From positions 124,001 to 188,000 of the forward strand of contig LNIY01000084.1 of the NCBI GenBank assembly GCA_001449105.1: a DNA stretch of 64,000 nt. Direction: 5' to 3'. Source of the DNA: Caulobacter vibrioides. Its GTDB lineage: Bacteria > Pseudomonadota > Alphaproteobacteria > Caulobacterales > Caulobacteraceae. The notes under the pieces were generated by a model. It worked only from the letters and a program-made list of their open reading frames with translations, was not told the origin of the DNA and ran no database searches. Below, in pieces: positions 22,286-31,103 of this stretch (its first letter is position 1; each line of letters starts with the position of its first letter). A program made the translations under genes and the position numbers.

Positions 22286-23275
22286 ATGGGGATGAACGCC
22301 GCGCGGAAGCTGGGCGCAGGCCTGGCCTTCGCCTCGATCCTCGCAGCCACGCCCGCCGTCGCCGGCTTCTCGGTGCGTGACGGCAAGCTGGTCGACGCTT
22401 GCGGAGACGCGTTCGTCGCCCGGGGCGTGAACCTGCCTCACGCCTGGAAGCCGCGCGCCACCGGCAAGGCCATCCGCGAGTCGGCGGTCCTGGGTTCCAA
22501 CACCGTCCGCGTGGTGCTGAGCGACGGGACGCGTTGGCGACGCACCTCGCCGGGGGCCGTGCGCCGGATCCTCGCGCAGGCGAGGCGCGCCCGGCAGGTT
22601 GTCGTCCTGGAAGTGCACGACACCACCGGCTATGGCCTTGAGCCGAAGGCGGCGCACATCGGCTCGGCCTTGGCCTATTGGGCCAGGCTCGCGCCCGTCC
22701 TGCGCGGCCAGGAGAGCTTCGTCCTGGTCAATATCGGCAACGAGCCGACAGCGGGGACCGCGACGCCGGCGCTGTGGCTGGAAGCGCATCGCACGGCCGT
22801 CGTCGCCCTGCGGGCCCTGGGCCTTCGCCATACCCTGGTGATCGACGCCCACGACTACGGCCAGGACCGTTCGGGAACGATGCGCGACAAGGCGGCCGAG
22901 CTGTTCGCCGCCGACCCGCTGCGCAACCTCGTCTTCGATGTCCACATGTACGAGGCCTATGGCGAGGCGCGGGCCGTGGAGGCCTATCTGCTGGCCTTCG
23001 AGGCGGCGCGCCTGCCGCTGATCGTCGGCGAGTTCGGGCCCGACCATCGGGGCGAACCGGTGGACGAGGAGGCGATCTTCCGGCTCTCCGGCGAGATGGG
23101 GGTCGGCTATCTCGGCTGGTCGTGGTCGGGCAACGCGCCGGAGGTCGCCGACCTCGACCTGGTCGAGCGCTTCGACGGGCGGCGACTGACGCCGTGGGGC
23201 AAGCGGTTCTTCGATGGGACCGGCGGCGTGCGCGAGACAAGCCGGCGTTCGCGCGTCTTCTCCGGCTGTCGCTAG
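22286..23275 (+). CDS. GH5 (subfamily 8-like) endo-beta-1,4-mannanase, secreted
   Basis: Cuts the mannan backbone internally. The 329-residue protein has a signal peptide (LGAGLAFASILAATPAVA). FVARGVNLPHAWKP, SNTVRVVLSDG and VVLEVHDTTGYG match the GH5_8 mannanases, whose members show a similar HPHTW, NTVRIVLS and LEVHDATG series. The acid/base is Glu153 in NIGNEP and the nucleophile Glu249 in IVGEFGPDH; aromatic WSWSGN at 278-283 closes the cleft. GGGGAGG precedes the first ATG, with a second ATG two codons on. Length is that of a bare catalytic domain, with no binding module. Divergent from the ROK repressor; the stop codon overlaps that of the convergent cupin gene. Confidence 0.88.
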   Translation: MGMNAARKLGAGLAFASILAATPAVAGFSVRDGKLVDACGDAFVARGVNLPHAWKPRATGKAIRESAVLGSNTVRVVLSDGTRWRRTSPGAVRRILAQARRARQVVVLEVHDTTGYGLEPKAAHIGSALAYWARLAPVLRGQESFVLVNIGNEPTAGTATPALWLEAHRTAVVALRALGLRHTLVIDAHDYGQDRSGTMRDKAAELFAADPLRNLVFDVHMYEAYGEARAVEAYLLAFEAARLPLIVGEFGPDHRGEPVDEEAIFRLSGEMGVGYLGWSWSGNAPEVADLDLVERFDGRRLTPWGKRFFDGTGGVRETSRRSRVFSGCR

Positions 23276-24288
23276 CCGCGCCTGGCGGCGGACTCGGCCA
23301 GCACGCGCGAGAGAATGGTCAGCAGCTCCTTGCCCGCCGTCTCGTCGAGATCGCCGAGAATGCCCTTGGCATGAAGCGGCAGATGGTCGGCGGCGTCGCC
23401 CTCGGTGCGGAAGACATAGTGGTCGAACATCGCCTTCCAGGCCTGGCGGTGGGCCGGGGGCAGGGCGCGCAGGGTGAGCATGGCGTGCATGAAGGCGTCG
23501 CGGGGCAGGCCTCGTCCCTGGTTGGGCGGGGTCCACCAGTAGTTCACCAGCATGTTCACCGTTTCCAGCGAACGCACGTGGTGCCACCACAGGTACGGCA
23601 CGTAGATCGCATCGCCCGGCTCCAGCTCGGCCGACTGCGCCGTCTCCAGCGCCTGGGCGAAGCGGGGGAACCGGTCGAGATCGGGGTCTTCGAGCGAGAC
23701 CAGGCTGATGGTCGCCCCGGCCGGGGTGCGCTCGAACGGGCCCATGTAGAGGTTCTCGACCTGGTCGGGCGGGAACAGCGTGAAGCGGCGGCGGCCGGCG
23801 ACCACGCAGGCGATGTTCTCGAACGGGTCGTGATGGGCGGCGACGATCACCTTGTTGCCGATCCAGACGCGCGGCTCGATGTCGGGGCCGAGCAGGGGCA
23901 GGGGATTGTCTTCGGCGAAGCCCGGCAGGGCGTTCCAGGTGGGAACCGACTGGGCGGCCAGCGCCGTCTGTTCGGCGTCATCGGCGTGCTCGGCCAGGAA
24001 GTCGAAGGTCTTCTTCAGGCGAGCCCGGCCGCCCTTGAAGTTCATGCCGCTCAGGTCGTCGTCATAGAAGAACCGCCCGCCCGCCTCGACCGGCGCGAAG
24101 ACCGTGGCGACCGACTGGCCGGCGTCGAACCGCGACAGGTAGTCGAACAGCGCAACGTGTCCGGCGCGACCGGCCGCGACCACGGGCCAGTGGGAGGCAA
24201 GGCCCCGGATGACCACCGGCTCGGCGGCGCTCGTCAGCGCGGCCAGCGCCTCCGGCGAGGTCGCCGTGGATTCGCGGATTTCCTTCAC
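23272..24288 (-). CDS. JmjC-like cupin (cupin_8) domain protein
   Basis: A 338-residue cytoplasmic protein of the cupin_8/JmjC type, a fold used by Fe(II)/2-oxoglutarate hydroxylases. The first iron triad residues lie in VIVAAHHDPFEN (His152, Asp154) and the distal histidine in YVPYLWWHHV (His236 or His237). EPGDAIYVP is the usual strand before it. The GTG at 24288 is preceded by GGAGG. Cupins of this kind are often linked to TBDR and halogenase-like genes in Caulobacter and Xanthomonas relatives; their substrates are mostly unknown. The divergent TBDR and the halogenase trio beyond it support a shared pathway. Confidence 0.85.
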   Translation of the reverse strand: MKEIRESTATSPEALAALTSAAEPVVIRGLASHWPVVAAGRAGHVALFDYLSRFDAGQSVATVFAPVEAGGRFFYDDDLSGMNFKGGRARLKKTFDFLAEHADDAEQTALAAQSVPTWNALPGFAEDNPLPLLGPDIEPRVWIGNKVIVAAHHDPFENIACVVAGRRRFTLFPPDQVENLYMGPFERTPAGATISLVSLEDPDLDRFPRFAQALETAQSAELEPGDAIYVPYLWWHHVRSLETVNMLVNYWWTPPNQGRGLPRDAFMHAMLTLRALPPAHRQAWKAMFDHYVFRTEGDAADHLPLHAKGILGDLDETAGKELLTILSRVLAESAARRG

Positions 24289-24603
24289 TGGCGTCCTCCC
24301 CCTCGAAGGTCGTCACCCTTCGAACGGGGCGTACTGAAGGGTGATTGTGTCCGTCAGGCAACAGCGGTTGGCAAGGCTCAAGGATTAAACAAAATATTTT
24401 TATAAAATGCTGGCGTACCGGTGTTTGCTACGGTTATGAAACATCAAGCGCCCGCGTCGAGACGGGTGCGACGGGAGGAAGCGCGACGCCAGGACGCCTG
24501 GCCAAGGCTTCCCGCACAATCGGCGGCACGACCGCTCATCTCCGGACGCACGATCCGGATACTTGAAGGGCCGCGCCAGCGCGGTCTTGGGAGGGGACGA
24601 CCT
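24289..24603. other. Divergent promoter region between cupin and TBDR genes
   Basis: This 315-bp gap contains no convincing gene. Visible features are an inverted repeat CACCCTTC / GAAGGGTG (about 24314-24344), the AT-rich block at 24383-24409, and GC-rich short inverted repeats (GCCAGG / CCTGGC; CCGCGC / GCGCGG) closer to the TBDR start. A long leader of roughly 190 bp between the AT-rich block and the TBDR ATG leaves room for post-transcriptional control. Confidence 0.5.
24383..24409. promoter_or_regulatory. AT-rich block, weak match to the ROK-type element
   Basis: GATTAAACAAAATATTTTTA continues into TAAAATG. It starts with the same GATTAA as the element at 22202-22228 and has similar A- and T-runs, but lacks the central GC. 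It may be a distant copy of the operator or simply the TBDR promoter. Confidence 0.3.
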
Positions 24604-27600
24604 ATGAGAACCACGCGAATCCGCATGGCCGGATGGATGGGCTGCGCCTCGGTCGCGGCCTTGCTGAGCGCCGCGCCGGCCCTGGCGCAGGAGACGGTGT
24701 CGACCGCTCCGGCCGCCTCGCAGGCCTCGCCGTCGGACGTGATCGCCGACAATCAGGTCGAGACCGTGATCGTCACCGGCCAGCGCGCGGCGCTGAAGTC
24801 GGCCCAGCAGATCAAGCGCAGCGCCGACACGATCGTCGACTCCATCACCGCCTCCGACATCGGTTCGTTCCCCGACAAGTCGGTCGCCGAGGCCCTGCAG
24901 CGCGTGCCGGGCGTCACCGTCAACCGCTATGCCTCGACCAGCGACACCACCCACTTCTCGGCCGAGCCGTCGGGCGTCATCGTTCGCGGCCTCTCGCAGG
25001 TCCGTTCGGAGTTCAACGGCCGCGACACCTTCAGCGCCAACTCCTCGCGGGGCCTGTCGTGGGGCGACGTCTCGCCCGAGCTGATGGGCGGGGTCGACAC
25101 CTACAAGAACCAGACCGCCGAACTGATCGAGGGCGGCATCGCCGGCACCGTCGACCTGAAGACGCGGCTGCCTTTCGACAGCGCTGGCAGGGTGATCGGC
25201 ATCACCACCTCGCTTAACTACGGCACCCTGTCCGAGCAGGTGACGCCCGAGGTCTCGGCCATCTACGCCAACCGCTGGCAGACCGAGATCGGCGAGTTCG
25301 GCCTGATGGTGAACGGCGCCCATTCCGAGCTGAACACCATTTCGGAAAGCTCGCAGTTCGGCCGCATGGGCATCTTCAAGGACGTCACCATGTTCGGTGG
25401 CGGCACGAAGTACATTCCGGCCTGGTATCGCCTGGCCCACACCGAGTTCGACCGCACCCGCAACGGCGTCGCCGCCGCCGGCCAGTGGCGCGACAACGAC
25501 CAGAAGTTCCTGGCCACGGTGCAGTTCAACAAGTCGAGCTACGAGAACATCTGGCACGAGCGTTCGGTGCAGGGCAGCGCCTTCAGCCTCTACAACCGCG
25601 GCCCGCACTTCGAGATCACCAACGCCGACGCGAACGCCTATGTGCTGCCGGCGCCTGGCACGACCTTCAAGTTCGACGACGAGGGCAACTTCGAGAGCGG
25701 GATCATGACCTCGCCGCTGGGCTGGGTCGGCAACACCACCTCGGCCAGCAACGATTGGGCGGGCTACCTGATCGGCCAGACCTCGACGGGCCAGCCGGTC
25801 ATCGAGCCCTGCTACGGCTGGACCGGCCGCACCGATTGCGCGCCCGAGCAGCGTGGCGGCGAGCTGTCGGCGACCACCCGCTACAATTATAACAAGCAGA
25901 CCACCCAGGACCTGGCCTTCAACCTGAAGTGGGACCCGACCGACCGGCTGCGCTTCAACTTCGACGTCCAGAAGGTGAAGGCCAAGCTGTCGAACTACGA
26001 CGCCGACGTGGGCCTGGTCTCCTACGCCAACCTCAACATCGACGCGACGGGCGACCATCCGGTGATGACCGTGCTGCCGGGCGCCAACATCAACTACGCC
26101 CCCGGCGGCCTGGCCAATCCGAACGCCTGGCGCTTCAACAACGTCAACAATCACCTGGAGCGCAGCGAGGGCGACCAGTTCGCCGCGCGGATCGACGTGC
26201 AGTACGACCTGGGCGACGGCTGGCTGGACTCGCTGAAGGTGGGCGCACGCCACGCCGACCGCGAACAGACCGTCCGCTGGAGCGTCTACAACTGGGGCGG
26301 CATCGCCAACGCCTGGGGTTGCGACCAGGGCGGCGGCGGCGTCAACAGCACCGACTACCTCTGGTACAACGTCGACCGCACCGCGCCGGCCGCCAACGTC
26401 AACGGCGACTGCGCCACGGGCAATCCCACCACCACCTTCAGCGGCTGGGACCGCAACCTGCCGGACGTGCGGTCGTTCAACGACATCTTCAGCGGCGACG
26501 TCCTGAAGTCGGGCATGCTGACCTTCGCCAGCATGGACTTCGTCAAGGACCTGGAGAAATTCCAGAAGGCCTTCGGCTATTCCAACACCGGCGTGGGTTC
26601 GTCGCGCTGGGAGGCGGTCTGCTACCGCCCGGGCGAGACCAACTGCTTCCTGCCGCAGGAAATCACCGAGGTTTCCGAAAAGACCAACGCCGCCTACGTG
26701 ATGCTGAAGTTCGGCGGGCGGGACCACACGATCGGCGGCTTCGGGGTCAGCGGCAACATCGGTCTCCGCTACGTCGGCACCACGAACGAGAGCGCCGGCT
26801 CGCTTGTCCACGCCGATTTCGGCAAGACCGATCCGCGGGTCTGCCAGCCGCGCGGGCGCCCGCTCGGCCCCGACGGCCTGCCGGTCACCGGCGCCTACGT
26901 GCCCCAGAGCCTGTGGTGCTACCTGTCGGCCGACGACAAGGCGTTCACCGACGGCCTGGCCTCGTCCAGCAACGTTCGCCAGAAGCACCACAACTGGCTG
27001 CCCAGCTTCAACCTGAAGATCGATCTCAGCGACGAGTGGCAGCTGCGTCTGGCGGCCTCGCGGGCCATGTCGCGCCCCGATATCGGCTACCTGAAGAACT
27101 ATGTTCAGGTGAACATGGCCGGGCCCGACATGAGCAACGTCAATGATCCGCTGTGGATCAAGGACAGCGCGGGCAACATCACGGGCGCCAACATCCGCTA
27201 CACGGCGGAGTCCTACAATCCGTACCTGAAGCCGATGACGGCCGACCAGATCGACCTCAGCCTCGAGCATTACTTCGCCGAGGTGGGCTCGTTCTCGGTG
27301 GCTGTCTTCTACAAGAAGTTCAACGACTACATCCAGTACGGCGGCTTCAACCAGGACGTCACGGTCAACGGCGTCACCCGCACGGTGCTGACCCGTGGTC
27401 CGGTCAACGGCGACGGGGCCAAGATCCGCGGGGCCGAGGTAGCCTACCAGCGCTACTTCGACTTCCTGCCCGCGCCGTTCGACGGCCTCGGGATCCAGGC
27501 CAACTTCACCTATGTCGAGAACAAGGGCGTCACGAACGCCAACCTGAGCAACGCCTCGGGCGGCGGCGGCTCCAACACCGGCGGCGGCGGCCTCAGCCAG

Positions 27601-27972
27601 GCCGACGGGGCGGTGCAGGTCGACTCGCTCGAAGGCCTGTCGAAGTACGCCTACAACCTCGTGGGCATGTACGAGAAAGGCCGCTGGGCGGTGCGGGCGG
27701 CCTACAACTGGCGCTCGAAGTACCTGCTGACCGCCATGGACTGCTGCCTGGCCTTCCCGATCTGGCAGGACGACGCCGGCTATCTCGACGCCTCGATCCG
27801 CTATCGGGCCAGCGACAACCTGGAGATCAGCCTCCAGGGCAGCAACCTGCTGAACACCGAGTCCGTGCTCAAGCAGCAGGTCAACGACGCATCGGCCGGC
27901 GGCCTCCTGAAGGACAACGCCTGGAACCGCACCGACAAGCGTTACCTGTTGACGTTCCGCTTCAAGTACTGA
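24604..27972 (+). CDS. TonB-dependent receptor, large oligosaccharide type
   Basis: A 1122-residue outer-membrane receptor. Signal peptide MAGWMGCASVAALLSAAPALA, TonB box VETVIVTGQR, plug with DIGSFPDKSVAEALQRVPGV and IVRGLSQVRSEFNGRD, and a long barrel ending YLLTFRFKY. A glycine-rich loop (GGGGSNTGGGGLSQ) lies late in the barrel. GGGAGGGG precedes the ATG. The next gene downstream, after a hairpin, is the first halogenase-family gene; the cupin is divergent. This TBDR class (over 1000 residues, FPDKSVAEALQR signature) generally imports oligosaccharides. The substrate may be a mannan or galactan fragment (context only). Confidence 0.93.
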   Translation: MRTTRIRMAGWMGCASVAALLSAAPALAQETVSTAPAASQASPSDVIADNQVETVIVTGQRAALKSAQQIKRSADTIVDSITASDIGSFPDKSVAEALQRVPGVTVNRYASTSDTTHFSAEPSGVIVRGLSQVRSEFNGRDTFSANSSRGLSWGDVSPELMGGVDTYKNQTAELIEGGIAGTVDLKTRLPFDSAGRVIGITTSLNYGTLSEQVTPEVSAIYANRWQTEIGEFGLMVNGAHSELNTISESSQFGRMGIFKDVTMFGGGTKYIPAWYRLAHTEFDRTRNGVAAAGQWRDNDQKFLATVQFNKSSYENIWHERSVQGSAFSLYNRGPHFEITNADANAYVLPAPGTTFKFDDEGNFESGIMTSPLGWVGNTTSASNDWAGYLIGQTSTGQPVIEPCYGWTGRTDCAPEQRGGELSATTRYNYNKQTTQDLAFNLKWDPTDRLRFNFDVQKVKAKLSNYDADVGLVSYANLNIDATGDHPVMTVLPGANINYAPGGLANPNAWRFNNVNNHLERSEGDQFAARIDVQYDLGDGWLDSLKVGARHADREQTVRWSVYNWGGIANAWGCDQGGGGVNSTDYLWYNVDRTAPAANVNGDCATGNPTTTFSGWDRNLPDVRSFNDIFSGDVLKSGMLTFASMDFVKDLEKFQKAFGYSNTGVGSSRWEAVCYRPGETNCFLPQEITEVSEKTNAAYVMLKFGGRDHTIGGFGVSGNIGLRYVGTTNESAGSLVHADFGKTDPRVCQPRGRPLGPDGLPVTGAYVPQSLWCYLSADDKAFTDGLASSSNVRQKHHNWLPSFNLKIDLSDEWQLRLAASRAMSRPDIGYLKNYVQVNMAGPDMSNVNDPLWIKDSAGNITGANIRYTAESYNPYLKPMTADQIDLSLEHYFAEVGSFSVAVFYKKFNDYIQYGGFNQDVTVNGVTRTVLTRGPVNGDGAKIRGAEVAYQRYFDFLPAPFDGLGIQANFTYVENKGVTNANLSNASGGGGSNTGGGGLSQADGAVQVDSLEGLSKYAYNLVGMYEKGRWAVRAAYNWRSKYLLTAMDCCLAFPIWQDDAGYLDASIRYRASDNLEISLQGSNLLNTESVLKQQVNDASAGGLLKDNAWNRTDKRYLLTFRFKY

Positions 27973-27983
27973 TCGATCCTAGG

Positions 27984-28010
27984 AAGGGGCGGGCCGTCGG
28001 TCCGCCCCTT
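27984..28010 (+). terminator. Hairpin between TBDR and halogenase genes
   Basis: AAGGGGCGG at 27984-27992 pairs perfectly with CCGCCCCTT at 28002-28010 around a 9-nt loop. The T-run is short, so partial termination (attenuation) between the receptor and the downstream genes is more likely than a full stop. Confidence 0.6.
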
Positions 28011-28065
28011 CGTCACAAGAATACGGGACCGTTCGCGGAGCCCGACAACGGGGTGGAAAGGCGGC

Positions 28066-29598
28066 ATGGAAACAAGCACGCCCTTGGATATCGTCATCGT
28101 CGGCGGCGGGACCGCCGGCTGGATGGTGGGGACGGCGCTGGTCAGCGGCCTGCGTCCGCACCAGGCGCGGGTGTGGCTGGTCGAGTCCGACGAGATCGCC
28201 ACCGTCGGCGTGGGCGAGGCCACGATCCCTGCCATGCGCGACTACAACCGCTTCGTCGGCATCGACGAGGTCGAGATGATGCGCGAGACGAACGGCACGT
28301 TCAAACTCGGCATCGAGTTCCTCGACTGGGGATTCAAGGGCTCGTCCTACCACCACCCCTTCGGCGTGCACGGCGTGGGCATTGGCGGCGCGGGCTTCCA
28401 CCACCACTGGAACCGGGCGCGGCTGGCGGGCCACGAGTTCGACATCGAGCAGTTCTCCTACGCCATCGCCGCGGCGCGGGCCGATCGGTTCGAGTTTCCC
28501 AACCCCGATCCCGACAAGATCGATTCCACCTACAGCTACGCCTATCACTTCGACGCCAGCCTCTATGCCCGCTACCTGCGTAAGGTGGCCGAGGGCAGGG
28601 GGCTGACGCGCACCGAGGGCAAGGTGGTCGACGTCACGCGCGACGGCCAGACGGGCGACGTCGCCTCGATCACCCTGGCCTCGGGCGAGGTGATCAAGGG
28701 CGACTTCTTCGTCGACTGCACCGGCTTTCGCGGCCTGCTGATCGGCCAGACTCTGAACAGCCCGTTCGAGGACTGGACCGACTGGCTGCCGTGCGACCGT
28801 GCCTGGGCCGTGCCCTGCGCCCGCGCCGACCGCTTCACGCCCTTCACCCGCTCGACCGCGCGCGAGGCCGGCTGGCAGTGGCGCATTCCGCTGCAGCACC
28901 GCACCGGCAACGGCTATGTCTATTCCAGCCGCTACATCAGCGACGACGAGGCGGCGTCCGTCCTGATGGCCAATCTCGACGGCGAGGCCCTGGCCGAGCC
29001 GCGCCTGATCCGCTTCAAGGCCGGCCGCCGCACCGCTTCCTGGACCCGCAACGTCATGGCCGCGGGCCTGGCGAGCGGCTTCCTCGAACCCCTGGAGTCG
29101 ACCAGCATCTACCTGGTGCAAGTGGCGGTCATGAACCTGCTCAAGCTGTTCCCCGGCAAGCGGGTCGAGCCGGCTCTGGTCGAGGACTTCAACCGCCGGG
29201 TCGACATGGAGTACGATCGGGTGCGCGATTTCCTGATCCTGCACTACCACGCCAACACCCGCACCGACGGCGAGCTGTGGAAGCACTGTCGCGAGATGGA
29301 GATCCCCGAGAGCCTCAAGGACAAGCTGGAGCTGTTCCGCCATCGCGGCGTGGCGCCCAACCATCGCGACGGCCTGTTCGCCCAGCCGAGCTGGATCTCG
29401 GTGCTGCTCGGGCAGGGCGTCCTGCCGGGCGGCTACGACCGCATGGCCGACAATGTTCCGCTGTCCCAGGCCCTGGCCGAGATGGAGCGCCAGCGGGCGG
29501 CCATCGCCCGGCGGGTTCCGGCCATGCCGAGCCACGCCGACTTCATCGCGCGACACTGCGCCGTCACCCAACGTCCGGTCGCGGAGGCGATGGCATGA
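28066..29598 (+). CDS. Flavin-dependent tryptophan halogenase family protein 1
   Basis: A 510-residue cytoplasmic protein of the PrnA/BrvH superfamily. The FAD motif VIVGGGTAGW is at residues 10-19, the halogenase lysine is Lys80 in NGTFKLGIEFLDW, and the WxWxIP motif is WQWRIP at 270-275. All hallmarks for FADH2-dependent halogenation are therefore present. FVDCTGFRGLLIGQ and SGFLEPLESTSIYLVQ are further family blocks. Real substrates of TBDR-linked members are mostly unknown; free tryptophan is not assured. The stop codon overlaps the start of the next gene (ATGA), so three family genes are translationally coupled. A separate flavin reductase is needed and none is in the window. Confidence 0.92.
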   Translation: METSTPLDIVIVGGGTAGWMVGTALVSGLRPHQARVWLVESDEIATVGVGEATIPAMRDYNRFVGIDEVEMMRETNGTFKLGIEFLDWGFKGSSYHHPFGVHGVGIGGAGFHHHWNRARLAGHEFDIEQFSYAIAAARADRFEFPNPDPDKIDSTYSYAYHFDASLYARYLRKVAEGRGLTRTEGKVVDVTRDGQTGDVASITLASGEVIKGDFFVDCTGFRGLLIGQTLNSPFEDWTDWLPCDRAWAVPCARADRFTPFTRSTAREAGWQWRIPLQHRTGNGYVYSSRYISDDEAASVLMANLDGEALAEPRLIRFKAGRRTASWTRNVMAAGLASGFLEPLESTSIYLVQVAVMNLLKLFPGKRVEPALVEDFNRRVDMEYDRVRDFLILHYHANTRTDGELWKHCREMEIPESLKDKLELFRHRGVAPNHRDGLFAQPSWISVLLGQGVLPGGYDRMADNVPLSQALAEMERQRAAIARRVPAMPSHADFIARHCAVTQRPVAEAMA

Positions 29599-31103
29599 GC
29601 CGGCCCGTCCAGACCGTCGTGGTGGTCGGCGCGGGTGCGCCGCTGTGGCTGACGGCCTTGGCGCTTCGCAAGGCCTTCGGCGCAGGGGGCCTGGTGGTGC
29701 GCGCCGTCGAGACCGGGCCGCCTGAGCCGGGGCTGTCGCATGCGGGCCTGCCGGCCATGGGCAACCTGCATCAGTTGCTCGGGCTGTCGGAGACCGAGCT
29801 GGCGCGGCGCTCCGGTGCGGTTCCGTCCCTGGGGCAGAGGTTCGCCGGCTTTTCCGGCGACGGATCGTCCTTCCTGCACCCGTACGACACCTACGGCCAT
29901 ACGGTGGACTATGTCGACTTCGTCCATCACTGGGTGCTGGCCCGCAAGCGGGGCCTGAAGGCGGCGCTGGAAGACTTCTCGCTGGGGGCGGCGGCCGCCA
30001 AGCAGGGACGCGTCGTCGAGGGCGACGATCCGGGGCGACTGTCCTCGCCGGGCGTCGGCCTGCATGTGGATGCGACCGCCTATGCGGCCTTGCTGCGCCA
30101 GCGCGCCCTGGCGGACGGCGTCATCGTCGAGCAGGGCGTCGTGGTCGACGTCGAGCGGTCCGGCGAACGGATCGAGGCGGTGGTGCTGGAGGGCGGCGCG
30201 CGCGTCGTTGGGGACCTCTTCGTCGATGTCGGCGACGGGGCGCTGATCGGCCAGATGCCGGGCGCCACGTTCGAATCCTGGGCGCGATGGCTGCCGTTCG
30301 ATCGTGTGCTGCCGCTGGCCGGACAGCGCCTGCACACGCTGCCGGCCTATGCCCACATCGAGGCCATGGAAGGCGGCTGGGTGGGGCTCTATCCATTGCA
30401 GGACCGCACGGCGGGGCTGGCGGTCTATGATTCCCGGGCCGCAGACGCCGATGCGATGGTCCGTCGGGCGGAGGGCGTTTCGCCGCTGGGGTGGAGGCGC
30501 GGCGAGGCGCAGGTCCTGCGGCCGGGCATGCAGGCGCGGCCGTGGATCGGCAACTGCGTGGCGCTGGGGGTGGCCGCGATCGCGCTGGACCCCTCCGACG
30601 CCGCGCCGATGCATGTTCTGCAGGCCGGGCTGTCGCATCTGGTGACGCTGTTTCCGGCGGACGCCGACTGCGAACCTGAAGCACGGGCCTACGGCGCGGC
30701 GTTGGCCGCCCACGGGCGAGGCCTGCGCGACTTTCAGGCCATGCACTACCACCTCAACGGTCGAAGCGACGCGCCGTGGGAGGCCGTCCGCGCCGTCGAA
30801 CCGCCGGCCGAGCTGGCCTACCGGCTGCGCCTGTTCGGCGCGCGCGGCGTCGTGCCGGCCCGCGAGGACGAGGCGTTCCAGCCCGCCAATTGGGCGGCCT
30901 GCCTGATCGGTCACGGCCTGATCCCGCAGGCGCACGATCCGCTGGCCGAGGGCGTGGCCGAGGCCGAGCAGATCCAGATATTCCAAGGGATTCTCGGCCG
31001 TATCGCCGCCGACGTCGGCCGGATGCGGCCGTTGGAAGCCAGGCTCGCCTCGCTGGCGCTGCGACCGGCCGCGCCGGCCCCGGCGCCCCTGCGATTCACG
31101 TGA
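29595..31103 (+). CDS. Degenerate halogenase-family protein (pseudo-halogenase)
   Basis: A 502-residue relative of its two neighbours in which the key motifs are altered. The dinucleotide-binding loop reads VVGAGAPLWLTAL instead of GGGTAGW. The segment that holds the catalytic lysine (TFKLGIEFxDW) reads VPSLGQRFAGF without lysine. WxWxIP is replaced by GGWVGLYPLQDRT. The C-terminal half keeps family features (LRDFQAMHYHLNGRSDAPW; NWAACLIGHGLIPQAHDPL). The frame is intact, without stop codons, and both ends overlap neighbours by 4 bp (ATGA, GTGA), so it seems maintained as a protein rather than decaying. It may be a partner or regulatory subunit of the flanking enzymes; this is inference. Confidence 0.82.
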   Translation: MSRPVQTVVVVGAGAPLWLTALALRKAFGAGGLVVRAVETGPPEPGLSHAGLPAMGNLHQLLGLSETELARRSGAVPSLGQRFAGFSGDGSSFLHPYDTYGHTVDYVDFVHHWVLARKRGLKAALEDFSLGAAAAKQGRVVEGDDPGRLSSPGVGLHVDATAYAALLRQRALADGVIVEQGVVVDVERSGERIEAVVLEGGARVVGDLFVDVGDGALIGQMPGATFESWARWLPFDRVLPLAGQRLHTLPAYAHIEAMEGGWVGLYPLQDRTAGLAVYDSRAADADAMVRRAEGVSPLGWRRGEAQVLRPGMQARPWIGNCVALGVAAIALDPSDAAPMHVLQAGLSHLVTLFPADADCEPEARAYGAALAAHGRGLRDFQAMHYHLNGRSDAPWEAVRAVEPPAELAYRLRLFGARGVVPAREDEAFQPANWAACLIGHGLIPQAHDPLAEGVAEAEQIQIFQGILGRIAADVGRMRPLEARLASLALRPAAPAPAPLRFT

